Position numbers and translations under genes: made by a program
Part shown: positions 1-9,208 of the stretch, piece by piece
How positions within the stretch are numbered: the stretch's first letter is position 1
Layout of the letters: the number at the start of each line of letters is the position of its first letter
Notes under the pieces: generated by a model
Told to the model about the DNA's origin: nothing
Database searches by the model: none
What the model saw: only the letters and a program-made list of their open reading frames with translations
DNA from: JARRON01 sp037383845
GTDB lineage: Bacteria; Pseudomonadota; Gammaproteobacteria; Steroidobacterales; XN24
Reading direction: 5' to 3'
Length of the DNA stretch: 53,625 nt
Assembly: GCA_037383845.1 (NCBI GenBank)
Contig: JARRON010000028.1
Span: forward strand, 1-53,625

Positions 1-119
1 ACCGCCCGGCGCCGGGCGGCGGCCAGCCTGGCAGCCGTGACCGGATCCAGGTCGTCGGCCGCGGCGCGGAAGCGATGCCGCAGCGATTCCTCGAACCGGG
101 TGTCGCTGGGTTCGTTCAC
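1..119 (-). CDS. DUF3619-like protein, N-terminal fragment (cut by window edge)
   Basis: This is the first 39 or so codons of a leftward gene that runs off the left end of the window. The GTG start at 119-117 overlaps the TGA stop of the upstream sigma gene (GTGA, 116-119), so the two are translationally coupled. The visible peptide is charged, with an Arg/Ala-rich segment of the form DLDPVTAARLAAARRRA. That segment resembles the start of DUF3619 proteins, which commonly follow ECF sigma genes and are thought to be membrane-anchored partners. No membrane segment is visible in the fragment, so an anti-sigma role is inference from position. Confidence 0.55.
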   Translation of the reverse strand, partial: MNEPSDTRFEESLRHRFRAAADDLDPVTAARLAAARRRA

Positions 120-694
120 CGGTAGTCCTCCAGTTCCTCTCTCAACACGGCCAGCGCCCTGAAGTAGTGAGTCTTGACGCTGCCCTCCGAGCACCCCATG
201 GCCCGCGCCGTGGTTCGCACGTCCAGGCCCTCCAGGCACCGCAGCATGAAAGCTTCCTGCTGGCGGGGCGGAAGCCGTTCCAGGGCCAGGCCCAGCGCCT
301 CCATGGCATCGCTGGCTTCAGCCGCCGCGTCCGGCTCCTCCGCCGGGTGCCCGGCGACACGGTCGAGGGGGTCCGGCGAGCGGCCGTCGTCCGCCAGGGA
401 CGCCGTATGCCGGAGCCTGACCGCCCGGCGCCGATGGCCGTCCCGGATCCGGTTGACCAGCACCTTGAAGAACAGGGGCTTCCACTGCTGCTCCGGCCGG
501 TTTCCGTAGCGCCGGGCAAAACGAAACATCGCGTCCTGTACTGCATCCAGTGCCTCCTCCGGGTCGCCCGTCGCCAGGCGCGCCATCCCGAGGGCACGAC
601 GCTCCACGTCCGCCAGGAAACGCTCAAGGGCTGCGGTGTCGGTGGCCAGTCCGGTCTCCTTGCCTTGCCCCTCGTCCCGCCGGGGAACTGTCAT
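116..694 (-). CDS. RNA polymerase sigma factor, ECF (sigma-70) family
   Basis: A 192-residue sigma-70-like factor that would direct RNA polymerase core to a specific promoter set. Region 2 is visible around residues 40-95 (ALDAVQDAMFRFARRYGN, then WKPLFFKVLVNRIRDGHRR). Region 4 lies near the C terminus (LPPRQQEAFMLRCLEGLD, followed by the helix-turn-helix MGCSEGSVKTHYFRAL). The ATG at 694 is preferred because GAGG lies 4 nt upstream; a TTG at 712 would add six residues. The gene overlaps the DUF3619-like gene by 4 nt, which suggests a sigma/partner pair. The regulon cannot be told from this window. It is divergent from priA across about 290 bp. Confidence 0.88.
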   Translation of the reverse strand: MTVPRRDEGQGKETGLATDTAALERFLADVERRALGMARLATGDPEEALDAVQDAMFRFARRYGNRPEQQWKPLFFKVLVNRIRDGHRRRAVRLRHTASLADDGRSPDPLDRVAGHPAEEPDAAAEASDAMEALGLALERLPPRQQEAFMLRCLEGLDVRTTARAMGCSEGSVKTHYFRALAVLREELEDYR

Positions 695-982
695 TGCGCC
701 TCGAAGGCTCAAAGGTTAAAACGGCGCGGCCCGGAATCCGTTGACCGGCCTCCGAGGGGCAGTTATGCACATGCCCCGATTTTAATCGGACTTCGGCCAC
801 CTCGTTGCACATTCGCCCGAAACAAAGGGTCATAACTTATTGTTTCGTCACGCAATAAAAATATGGCGATTTTTTGACCAATCCAGGGCCGCGCCTTGTG
901 CAGTGCGGATCAACCCGGAATTACTACAGTTCTTCAACAGATTTATCCACAGGTTCTGTGGACAAACGGGGGCCGTTTCCGC

Positions 983-3142
983 GTGCGCAGCCTGAGAGTG
1001 GCCATCGACGCTCCCCTGCGTCACCTCTTCGACTATCTGCCGCCGGCGGAGGGACCGGAGCCGGAGGCGGGTATGCGGGTCCGGGTCCCCTTCGGCCGGC
1101 GCCGCGTCACTGGCCTGGTGATCGGGACGGGAGACGGGGGCGGCCTGGCGCCGGAGAAGCTTCGGCAGGTGCAGGAGGTGCTCGACCAGGCGCCCCTGCT
1201 CCCTCCCGACGTGCTCGCCCTCCTTCGATGGGCCTGGGGCTACTACCACCATCCGCCGGGCGAGGTGGTGGCGGCGGCGCTGCCCGCCGCCCTCCGTGCC
1301 GGCGCCCCCCTGCCGGAACCTCCGTCCGTCGTCCGGGGCGCCGGCGCGCCACCGGAGGCCCTTGCGCGCCGCGCCCCGAAACAGGCCGCTCTCCTGGAGT
1401 GGCTGCTGGAGGGGCCGCGCCGCACCGACGATCCGGACTGGCCGGACGGATGGCGACCCGTGCTGCGGCGGCTGCAGGCCCGGGGGCTGGTGGACGTCAG
1501 GGCGGAGGCGCCCCCGGACCGCTGGGACGTCCCCGCCGGCGGGCCGGAACTTTCCGCCGCCCAGTCGGCGGCGGTGGACGCGGTCGCGGAAGACGAGAAC
1601 CGGTTCGCGGTGCACCTGCTGTTCGGCGTCACTGGCAGCGGCAAGACCGAGGTTTACCTGGCGGCCGTGGCCCGTGCCCTGCGCGCCGGCCGGCAGGCCC
1701 TGGTGCTCGTTCCCGAGATCGCGCTCACGCCCCAGCTGGTCCAGCGCTTTCGGAGCCGACTCTCCGCCCCCGTGGCTGTGCTGCACTCCGGGCTGGCTGC
1801 CGGCGAGCGGCTCCGTGCCTGGGCAGACGCTGCCTCCGGCCGGGCAGCGGTGGTCATTGGCACCCGCTCCGCGGTCTTCACGCCCCTGGCCCGGCCCGGC
1901 CTCTTTGTCGTGGACGAAGAGCACGATCCTTCCCTGCGACAGCAGGAAGGTTTTCATTACTCCGCCCGGGACGTTGCGGTCATGCGGGCCAGCCGCGCCG
2001 GCGTGCCGGTAGTCCTGGGCTCGGCCACCCCTTCCCTGGAGAGCCTGAACAACGCCCTGGAGGGTCGGTACCGGATACTCCGCCTGCCGACCCGGGCGGG
2101 CCAGGCCCGGCCGCCCCGTCTCCGCCTGGTGGACCTCCGCCGCCACCCTGCCAGGGATGGCCTTTCCGGGCCGTTGCTGACCGCCATGGACACCCACCTC
2201 GGCGCCGGCGGGCAGGTCATGCTGTTCCTGAACCGCCGGGGCTACGCTCCCGCGCTGTTCTGCTCCCACTGCGGCTGGGTGGCCGGGTGCCTCAACTGCG
2301 ACGCCCGCATGACCTACCACCGGGGGGCGGGCCGGCTACGCTGTCACCACTGCGGAGCGGAGGACGCGGTGCCCGCGACCTGCCCCGAGTGCTGTGCAGA
2401 CCTGCGTCCCGTGGGCGAGGGCACCCAGCGGCTGGAGGAAACCCTTGCCCGGCGGTTTCCCGGGGCGGCCCTGGCCCGGATCGACCGCGACAGTACAAGG
2501 AATCGCGGCTCGGTGGCTCGCATCCTGGACGACGTGCGCGCCGGCCGCACCCGTATCCTCGTCGGCACGCAGATGATGGCCAAGGGACATGACTTCCCGG
2601 GCGTCACCCTGGTGGGGGTGGTCAACGCCGACCAGGGCTTGTTCGGCACGGACTTCCGCGCCGGTGAGCGCCTCGCCCAGACCCTGGTGCAGGTGGCCGG
2701 GCGGGCGGGACGGGCCGACCGGCCCGGGGAAGTCCTGATCCAGACCGCTTACCCGGAGCACCCGCTGCTCCAGCGGCTGCTGGAAGAGGGCTACGAGGGT
2801 TTCGCCACCGGCGCCCTCGAGGAACGCCGGGAGGCGGGCTGGCCGCCCTTTTCCCACCTGGCCCTGCTCCGGGCGGACGCGTCGAAGCCGGGCCGGGCCA
2901 TGGATTTCCTGAGCAATGTTCGGGACGCCGCGGGTCCCTGCCAGGGGGTCACGATCCTGGGACCGGCACCAGCCCCCATGGAGCGGCGGGGAGGACGATG
3001 GCGGGCCCAGCTGCTCCTCCAGGCTCGCAGCCGCCAGGCGCTTCACGCTGCCATCGTCACCCAGGCCCGGGCGGCGGAGGAAGCCGGCAGCACGGGCCGC
3101 GTCCGCTGGTCCCTGGAAATCGATCCCCAGGAACTCTTCTAG
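983..3142 (+). CDS. priA: Primosomal protein N' (replication restart helicase PriA)
   Basis: A 719-residue 3'-to-5' DNA helicase that reloads the replisome at stalled forks, close to the usual ~730 residues. The N-terminal DNA-binding domain begins LRVAIDAPLRHLFDYLPP. Walker A is GVTGSGKTE (Lys near residue 221) and the helicase motif II is DEEH. A Cys-rich zinc-binding insert is visible (CSHCGW..CLNC, then CHHCG..CPEC), as is the C-terminal helicase motif GTQMMAKGHDFPGVTLVGV. The frame is open back to 896, but the GTG at 983 gives the family N terminus and is chosen. The upstream 695-982 region is AT-rich (for example 780-870) and probably carries divergent promoters for priA and the sigma gene; I see no single convincing box. 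Confidence 0.96.
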   Translation: MRSLRVAIDAPLRHLFDYLPPAEGPEPEAGMRVRVPFGRRRVTGLVIGTGDGGGLAPEKLRQVQEVLDQAPLLPPDVLALLRWAWGYYHHPPGEVVAAALPAALRAGAPLPEPPSVVRGAGAPPEALARRAPKQAALLEWLLEGPRRTDDPDWPDGWRPVLRRLQARGLVDVRAEAPPDRWDVPAGGPELSAAQSAAVDAVAEDENRFAVHLLFGVTGSGKTEVYLAAVARALRAGRQALVLVPEIALTPQLVQRFRSRLSAPVAVLHSGLAAGERLRAWADAASGRAAVVIGTRSAVFTPLARPGLFVVDEEHDPSLRQQEGFHYSARDVAVMRASRAGVPVVLGSATPSLESLNNALEGRYRILRLPTRAGQARPPRLRLVDLRRHPARDGLSGPLLTAMDTHLGAGGQVMLFLNRRGYAPALFCSHCGWVAGCLNCDARMTYHRGAGRLRCHHCGAEDAVPATCPECCADLRPVGEGTQRLEETLARRFPGAALARIDRDSTRNRGSVARILDDVRAGRTRILVGTQMMAKGHDFPGVTLVGVVNADQGLFGTDFRAGERLAQTLVQVAGRAGRADRPGEVLIQTAYPEHPLLQRLLEEGYEGFATGALEERREAGWPPFSHLALLRADASKPGRAMDFLSNVRDAAGPCQGVTILGPAPAPMERRGGRWRAQLLLQARSRQALHAAIVTQARAAEEAGSTGRVRWSLEIDPQELF

Positions 3143-3217
3143 CCCCCGGCCGTTTCGGGGCGCTTCCCCGGGCGTTAAAATGCGCGCCCGCTCCCGCTAC
3201 TGCCGGACATTCCAGAC

Positions 3218-4969
3218 TTGAAAGACGACATCCAAGCCCTGATGGCGCAGGCCCTGAAGGCGCTGGGCGACGCCCTGCCAGCCGATGCCGCCGACAGCAT
3301 ACGCATCGAGCGGGCCCGGGACCCCCGCCACGGGGACTTCGCCAGCAACGCCGCCCTGCTGCTGGCGAAGCCCGCCGGCGCGAAGCCCCGGGACCTTGCC
3401 GAACGCATCGTTGCCGCCCTGCCGGCGTCGGACCTCGTGGCGAGCGTCTCCATCGCCGGCCCCGGGTTCATCAACTTCAGCCTGGCGCCGGCGGCTTTCG
3501 AGCGGGAGATCGAGCGCATCCTGGCCGCGGGCGACGCCTACGGTCGTTCCGACTCGGGCAGAGGCCGCCCGGTCATCGTCGAATTCGTGTCGGCCAACCC
3601 CACCGGCCCCCTGCACGTCGGTCACGGCCGCCACGCGGCCTACGGGGATTCCGTGGCCAACCTGCTGGCAGCCACCGGGCACCGGGTGCACCGCGAGTAC
3701 TACGTCAACGACGCCGGCCGCCAGATGGACATCCTCGCGGCCAGCGTGTGGCTTCGGTACCTGGAAGCCCTGGGCGAGGACGTATCCTTTCCTTCCAACG
3801 GCTACCGGGGCGCGTATGTCGCGCCAATCGCCCGGCGCCTGCTGGACGAGCAGGGGGACCGCCTCCGCCGGCCGGCCGCGGAGGTCTTCGCGGACCTTCC
3901 CGCGGACGCCCCCGAGGGCGACAGGGACGAGCACGTGGACGCGGTGGTCCGGCGAATGCGCTCGCTGCTCGGGGAATCGGACTACCGGCAGGTGCACGCC
4001 CTTGGACTTGAGGAAATCCTGGCGGACATCCGGGACGACCTGGCGGAGTTCAGGGTGCACTTCGACCAGTGGTTCTCCGAGCGCAGCCTGACGGACGAGG
4101 GCCTGGTCACCCACTGCATCGACCGGCTGAAGTCCGACGGCCTGGCCTACGAGCGCGACAACGCCCTGTGGTTCCGAGCGACGGAGTTCGGCGACGAGAA
4201 GGACAGGGTCGTGGTTCGAGACAACGGCCAGACGACCTATATCGCGTCCGACATCGCTTATCACCTGGGCAAGCGTCAGCGCGGCTTCGATCAGCTGCTG
4301 GATATCCTCGGCGCGGACCACCACGGTTACGTGGCAAGGGTCAGGGCCGGCCTGGAGGCCATGGGCGAGCCGGGTGACAGCCTGGAGGTGCGCCTGGTGC
4401 AGTTCGCGGTCCTGTACCGCGGCGGCGAGAAAGTGCAGATGTCCACCCGCTCGGGGGAATTCGTCACCCTGCGGGAGCTTCGTCACGAGGTGGGCAACGA
4501 CGCCGCGCGCCTGTTCTACGTCCTCCGGTCCAACGACCAGCACCTGGACTTCGACCTGGAGCTGGCGAAGTCCCGCTCGAACGAAAATCCCGTCTACTAC
4601 ATCCAGTACGCCCACGCACGGGTGGTGAGCGTCTTCCGCCAGCTGGAAGAAAAAGGCTGGCGCTGGTCTCCCGAAGACGCCACGGGCGGCCTGTCGGTGC
4701 TCACCGAGGATCACGAGCGCAGGCTCATGGCGACCCTCGGCCGTTACCCGGAAGTGCTGGAAACGGCGGCAGCCAACCGGGCGCCGCAGAATATCGTCTA
4801 CTTCCTGCGCGAGGTCGCCCAGGATTTCCACACCTGGTACAACGCCCACACTTTCCTGGTGGAGGACAGCCGTCTGCGGAACGCGCGCCTGGCGCTTGCC
4901 GCCGCCGCCCGCCAGGTGCTTGCCAACGGCCTCGCCCTGGTAGGGGTCAGCGCGCCCGAAAGCATGTAG
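3218..4969 (+). CDS. argS: Arginyl-tRNA synthetase
   Basis: A 583-residue class I aminoacyl-tRNA synthetase that charges tRNA-Arg. The HIGH-type signature is in ANPTGPLHVGHGRH, followed by the conserved YYVNDAGRQM. KVQMSTRSGEF sits at the KMSKS position, the lysine-poor form usual for ArgRS. The C-terminal anticodon-binding helical domain includes NPVYYIQYAHAR. The start is a TTG at 3218, 75 nt after priA; it gives the expected short N-terminal domain (MKDDIQALMAQALKAL), and no better ATG fits. The SPOR gene follows after only 2 nt, so the two are probably co-transcribed. Confidence 0.96.
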   Translation: MKDDIQALMAQALKALGDALPADAADSIRIERARDPRHGDFASNAALLLAKPAGAKPRDLAERIVAALPASDLVASVSIAGPGFINFSLAPAAFEREIERILAAGDAYGRSDSGRGRPVIVEFVSANPTGPLHVGHGRHAAYGDSVANLLAATGHRVHREYYVNDAGRQMDILAASVWLRYLEALGEDVSFPSNGYRGAYVAPIARRLLDEQGDRLRRPAAEVFADLPADAPEGDRDEHVDAVVRRMRSLLGESDYRQVHALGLEEILADIRDDLAEFRVHFDQWFSERSLTDEGLVTHCIDRLKSDGLAYERDNALWFRATEFGDEKDRVVVRDNGQTTYIASDIAYHLGKRQRGFDQLLDILGADHHGYVARVRAGLEAMGEPGDSLEVRLVQFAVLYRGGEKVQMSTRSGEFVTLRELRHEVGNDAARLFYVLRSNDQHLDFDLELAKSRSNENPVYYIQYAHARVVSVFRQLEEKGWRWSPEDATGGLSVLTEDHERRLMATLGRYPEVLETAAANRAPQNIVYFLREVAQDFHTWYNAHTFLVEDSRLRNARLALAAAARQVLANGLALVGVSAPESM

Positions 4970-4971
4970 CC

Positions 4972-5541
4972 ATGGCCAGGGACTACAAGCCCCGCTCCCG
5001 CCGTCGAAAGCAGGCAACTCCCGGCTGGGTCTGGCTTCTGTCAGGTCTCGCCCTGGGACTGGCGGTGGCCCTGGGCGTGCATTTGCATCACCTGGGAAAG
5101 GAGGGCTCAGCGAACGCGCCGGTGGCGAAGCGCGGCGCCCAGCCGGCCTCGGCGCGCCAGGAAGAAGCCGGGGCGATCCAGGCGGAGGAGGAAGGCGGCT
5201 TCGACTTCTACACCATGCTGCCGGACCTGGAAGTGGTCGTGCCGGACGAGGAGCCGGCCCCGGCGCGGTCGGACAGCGCCCGCGCGCCGGAGACGAGCAT
5301 GCCGCCGGGAAGGTACTGGCTGCAGGCCGGCTCGTTCCGGAGTCATGCCGATGCAGACCGCCGCAAGGCGGAGCTCGCCCTGCTGGGATTCGCCTCCGAT
5401 ATCCAGGCCGTATCCCTGAAAGGCCAGACCTGGCACCGGGTCAGGATCGGCCCGCTGGAGTCCGCCCCGGCAGCGGAGGACGCCCGGCGCCGCCTGGCCG
5501 AGAACGGGATCGGTTCCCTCGCCGTCCGCGAGAAGAACTAG
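4972..5541 (+). CDS. SPOR domain-containing membrane protein (FtsN-like)
   Basis: A 189-residue single-pass inner-membrane protein. A basic N terminus is followed by a membrane segment at about residues 18-40 (WVWLLSGLALGLAVALGV). Next comes an Ala/Glu/Pro-rich periplasmic linker and a C-terminal SPOR domain from about residue 112 (RYWLQAGSFRSHADADRRKA, then WHRVRIGPLES). SPOR domains bind glycan strands lacking stem peptides at the septum, so a cell-division role like FtsN is likely. SPOR genes directly after argS are common in gammaproteobacteria. It lacks the longer FtsN linker, so I do not assign the symbol. It converges on ntrX with 9 nt between stop codons. Confidence 0.88.
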   Translation: MARDYKPRSRRRKQATPGWVWLLSGLALGLAVALGVHLHHLGKEGSANAPVAKRGAQPASARQEEAGAIQAEEEGGFDFYTMLPDLEVVVPDEEPAPARSDSARAPETSMPPGRYWLQAGSFRSHADADRRKAELALLGFASDIQAVSLKGQTWHRVRIGPLESAPAAEDARRRLAENGIGSLAVREKN

Positions 5542-5550
5542 GTAGCGGCC

Positions 5551-6974
5551 CTAGTCCTCGCCGCCCACCTGCCTGAAATCAATGCCGAGGGACCTCAGCT
5601 TGCGGTAAAGATGGGTCCGCTCCATCCCGACCCGCTTTGCAAGCTGACCCACCTTGCCCTCGCACAGCTGCAGCTGCTGGCGAAGATAGGCCCGCTCGAA
5701 ATGCTCCCTGGCTTCCCGCAGGGGCAGGGCCAGAAGGTCCTGCTTGACCAGGGGCTCATCGTCCCGGCTCTGCCCCGTCAGCAGTTCCTCGACTTCGGCC
5801 AGGCCGATTTCCTCGTCTCCCCCCATGATGAGCAGTCGCTTCACCACGTTGCGCAGTTCGCGGACATTTCCCGGCCACGGGTAATTGCGCAGGCGGTTCT
5901 GGCTGGCCACGCTGAAGCGCCGATAGGGAAGCTCCTCCTCGTCGACAAGCCGGTCCACGTAGTAGCGGAGCAGTTCCGGCACGTCCTCCGGGTATTCCCN
6001 NNNNNNNNNNNNNNNNNNNNNNNNNNNNNNNNNNNNNNNNNNNNNNNNNNNNNNNNNNNNNNNNNCAGCACCACCACCGACAGGTGGGTAAGGAGTTCCC
6101 GTCGGAAATCGTCGCCCTCGCTCATGCGTTCGAAGCCCGGCGGCGCCGAGCTGATGAAACGGCTGTCCAGGGACACCGGTTCCCGACCACCAACCGGCGT
6201 GAATCGCCTTGCTTCCAGCACGCCGTGCAGCAGCCGCTGGGCGCCGACGCCCAGGTCCGCGAGTTCGTTGATAAAAAGGGTGCCGCCGCGGGCGCGCTCC
6301 AGGACACCGGGCTCCAGCTTCCCTTCGCTGTTCAGCCGGCCCAGGAGCTGCACCTCCGCACTCGCGTCGGTGATCTGGCCAGCGACCAGGGGAACGAAAG
6401 GCCCCGCAGCCCACGGGCTCAGGGAGTGGATATGGCGGGCGAACGTTTCGCGGCCGGTTCCCGACTCTCCGGTGACCAGAACCGGAGTGTCGTGGGCGGC
6501 GATCCGGCGCGACTGTTCCCGCAGGTCTTTCATTCGGCGGCTGCGGCCCACCGGCGCAACTACCGGCGGCCCCACGTGCCTGCCCGGCCTGGTCTGGGCG
6601 CGCCCGGATTCCAGCGCCTGCTCCACGGTGCGCAGCAGCTTGGACAGGGAAACCGGTTTCTCGACGAAGTCGAACGCCCCCAGGCGGGTGGCCTCCACCG
6701 CGGTTTCCACCGTGCCGTGGCCGGACATCATCACCACCGGGCAGGCGTGGCCGCGGTCCTTCTCCAGCCACTCCCGGAGCAGGGAAATGCCGTCCGTATC
6801 GGGCATCCAGATGTCCAGCAGCACCAGGTCCGGCCGGGCGCTCTGCCACTCCTGCCTTGCCTCTTCGGCATTGGCGGCGGACACCACTGCGTAGCCTTCC
6901 TCGGAGAGAATCTCCTCCATGAGGCTGCGGATATCGGCCTCGTCATCCACCACAAGGATGCGGGCGGTACTCAT
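5551..6974 (-). CDS. ntrX: NtrX-type response regulator with degenerate AAA+ domain (interrupted by an assembly gap)
   Basis: Two reading-frame halves flank the N run and together form one NtrX-like regulator. The receiver domain (about 1-120) has D10/D11, phospho-acceptor D54 and K106. The central sigma54-activator domain is degenerate. Walker A reads GESGTGRE with Arg at position 175 instead of Lys, the GAFTGA loop is absent, and Walker B reads GTLFINEL with Asn in place of the usual Asp. After the gap come EYPEDVPELL, PWPGNVRELRN and a C-terminal Fis-type helix-turn-helix (GMERTHLYRKLRSLGID) typical of NtrX. The two halves (303 and 148 residues) plus about 6 missing residues give the expected ~457. 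It overlaps ntrY by 4 nt (ATGA), so it is the last gene of the operon. Sigma54-dependent ATPase activity is doubtful. Confidence 0.88.
6000..6065. other. Assembly gap (66 N) inside ntrX
   Basis: There are 66 consecutive unknown bases. The codon boundary on the 5' side of ntrX lies exactly at 6066, and the 3' side resumes with GG before the GAA codon at 5997-5995. The true gap must therefore be 1 modulo 3, and 66 is not. Family alignment predicts only about 16 nt (the stretch before PPLR-EYPED), so the gap size is probably a placeholder or estimate. Confidence 0.97.
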
Positions 6975-9208
6975 GCGCGCTCCCTCCTGAATTCGGCACT
7001 GCGGGCCTCCCGGCGCAGCAGCAGGCTGCGGGCTTCCTCGTTAACGGGCAGGGTCACCGTCAGCACGGCGCCTCCTTCCGGCCGGTTGGCCGCATCGATC
7101 CAGCCGCCGTGCTCTTCCACCAGCTTTTTCACGATAGCCAGGCCGAGGCCTGTCCCCTTGGGCTTGCTCGTCACGTAGGGATCGAAGACGCGGTCGATCG
7201 CGTCCTCGCCGAAGCCGGGGCCGTCGTCTTCCACGGTGAGATGGACCACCCGGGCATCCCGGTCCTGGCCCGCCCGGGTGCTCACCGTGACATGGCCGCC
7301 GGCCTGGCCTTCCAGGGCCTCGATGGCGTTTCGAATGAGGTTGTGGAGCACCTGCCGGAGGCGACCGGCGTCGGCCTCGATTTCCTCCACCGTCGGGTCA
7401 AGGTCCACCTGCAGCTCCACCGCGATTTCCCGGACCCTGTAGAGATCTGCGATCTCGGCGGCCAGCCTGTTCAGGTCAACGCGCCCCATCTCCATGTCCG
7501 GCGCCCGGGCGTAGTCGCTGAAGGCGTTCACCATCTCCTTCATGGCCTCCACCTGGTGGACGATGGTGCGCGTCGCCCTCTCGAGAAGCTGACCGTCCTC
7601 CTCGGACATCTGGCCCAGGAACCGTCGCCGGAGCCGCTCGGCCGAAAGCTGGATGGGGGTCAGCGGATTCTTGATCTCGTGCGCCAGCCGCCTGGCCACC
7701 TCGCCCCAGGCGGCGTCCCGCTGGGCCTGCATGAGTGCAGTGATATCGTCGAACACCACCACGAATCCCGCCGGCGAATCACCCTCCCCGGGCAGGCCGG
7801 AGCATGCGCACATGAGGATCCGTCGCCCGACCTCGCCGCGCAGGACGATCTGCTCGCGCCATTCATAATCACCCGCTTCCAGGTGGGCCCGGCCCACCTC
7901 CACGAACTGTTCAAGCAGGGGCCTGCCCCGGGCCACGTCCACCAGCGGCCGCCCGATGAACTCTTCCAGTTCGACGCCCAGGATGGCGCTGGCGGCCTGG
8001 TTGGCTGTGCGGACACGCAGGTCCGTTTCCAGCGACACGACGCCGGTGGACAGCCTGCCCAGAATAACTTCCAGGTAGGCGCGCTGGCTCTCAACGGCCT
8101 GGCGGCTGCGCCGGGCCAGCTCCCTCGCTTCGGACAGCCGCGTGATCATGTCGTTGAAGCTGCGCACGAGGAAGCCCATCTCGTCCCGGGCGGGCGCCTC
8201 CAGCCGGGTGTCGAAATCTCCCTTCGCCACCGCCCGGGTGCCTGCCACCAGGGACTCGATGGGCGCGGTCAGCCTGCGGGCGAAAAAGAATGCGCCCCAT
8301 ACGGCCATGAGCAGTGACAGCAGCAGGGCCAGGGTCAGGGTCAGGGTCAGGCTCCGGATGAACGGCGCCCGCAGATAGGAAAGTTCCCGGTACTGCGCGT
8401 AGGCGGACTGCACCGAGTCGGCGAGTACGGCGAGACGGGCAGGCACGGCAAAGAACGCCTGCAGCAGCCGGATCTCTTCCAGTGGCGTGCGGCCGGGGAT
8501 CACCGCAGCGGTGCGGATCACGTAGCCCTCGCCGGACGGGTCAATGCTGACGAATGGTCGTCCCTGGCGAACCTGGAGCAACACCTCGTCCGACGGGCCC
8601 CGGGGAAGCTCGGTCAGGGCCCGCTCCGTGGACAGGGCGATGATGCGGGAGCCCTGTCCTACCACTGTGACCTCCGATGCGCCGCTTTCCCGCCGCAGCT
8701 CGCTCAGCCGCCGCGGCAGATCGTCGTCCGGGTAACCCGACAGGGAGGCAGCCATCTGCCGGGCCTCCTCCAGCGCCTCACCCATGCGTGTTTCCAGCGT
8801 GGCCCGGCTCAACTCCAGGGCATCGTTCAGCCCGTCCTCCACGTTGACGTCGAACCAGGTGTCGATGCCGCGGCTGATGAACTGGACCGAGAAGTAGTAG
8901 ACGAGTCCCAGGGGAAGTACGACCAGGCCCACGAATATCGCCACCATCCGGGAGGCCAGCCGCGTGCCGGGCGTGTTCCGCCGATAGCCGCGAACCAGCC
9001 GGACCAGGTTGGCGATGATCAGTCCCAGCAGGATCACGGCGCCCGCGGCATTGAACAGGAAGATCCAGTTGTAGAAGCGGCCGAAGCGGTCGGCGTTCTC
9101 CACCGTCGAGGCGAGGAAGATGAGCGCGGCGGTGAGCATGCCCAGGCCGAGCACCGCGAGCGCCGTTGCGGCCCATCGTCTCAGCGCTGAAGAGGCCACC
9201 GCTCCCAC
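6971..9208 (-). CDS. ntrY: NtrY-type membrane sensor histidine kinase
   Basis: A 745-residue sensor kinase, the cognate partner of the adjacent ntrX. Membrane segments are visible at about residues 12-35, 45-68 and 85-108. A periplasmic sensor region and a further membrane segment near 290-310 follow. Then come HAMP (LTAPIESLVAGTRAVAKGD), PAS (about 385-490), HisKA with the phospho-acceptor in RRLAHEIKNPLTPIQ, and HATPase_c (NLIRNAIEAL, DDGPGFG, GTGLGLAIVKKL). The start is GTG 9208; a GTG at 9199 is an alternative. Either overlaps the DUF4390 stop, indicating translational coupling. NtrY/NtrX systems have been linked to nitrogen and redox responses in other proteobacteria; the signal here is unknown. 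Confidence 0.93.
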   Translation of the reverse strand: MGAVASSALRRWAATALAVLGLGMLTAALIFLASTVENADRFGRFYNWIFLFNAAGAVILLGLIIANLVRLVRGYRRNTPGTRLASRMVAIFVGLVVLPLGLVYYFSVQFISRGIDTWFDVNVEDGLNDALELSRATLETRMGEALEEARQMAASLSGYPDDDLPRRLSELRRESGASEVTVVGQGSRIIALSTERALTELPRGPSDEVLLQVRQGRPFVSIDPSGEGYVIRTAAVIPGRTPLEEIRLLQAFFAVPARLAVLADSVQSAYAQYRELSYLRAPFIRSLTLTLTLALLLSLLMAVWGAFFFARRLTAPIESLVAGTRAVAKGDFDTRLEAPARDEMGFLVRSFNDMITRLSEARELARRSRQAVESQRAYLEVILGRLSTGVVSLETDLRVRTANQAASAILGVELEEFIGRPLVDVARGRPLLEQFVEVGRAHLEAGDYEWREQIVLRGEVGRRILMCACSGLPGEGDSPAGFVVVFDDITALMQAQRDAAWGEVARRLAHEIKNPLTPIQLSAERLRRRFLGQMSEEDGQLLERATRTIVHQVEAMKEMVNAFSDYARAPDMEMGRVDLNRLAAEIADLYRVREIAVELQVDLDPTVEEIEADAGRLRQVLHNLIRNAIEALEGQAGGHVTVSTRAGQDRDARVVHLTVEDDGPGFGEDAIDRVFDPYVTSKPKGTGLGLAIVKKLVEEHGGWIDAANRPEGGAVLTVTLPVNEEARSLLLRREARSAEFRRERA
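8325..8354. repeat. Hexanucleotide AGGGTC tract within ntrY
   Basis: Three perfect AGGGTC units (8331-8348) are flanked by one-mismatch copies on each side (AGGGCC and AGGCTC). On the coding strand they encode alternating Thr/Leu at the start of the last transmembrane helix of NtrY. Slippage by one unit would change the helix by two residues without breaking the frame. Confidence 0.75.

Noticed and set aside
848..2320. A 490-codon open frame antisense to priA, and other very long antisense frames (for example 3197-5017 and 15506-17434)
   Set aside because: They mirror well-supported genes on the opposite strand in GC-rich DNA, show no recognisable domain and no ribosome sites.
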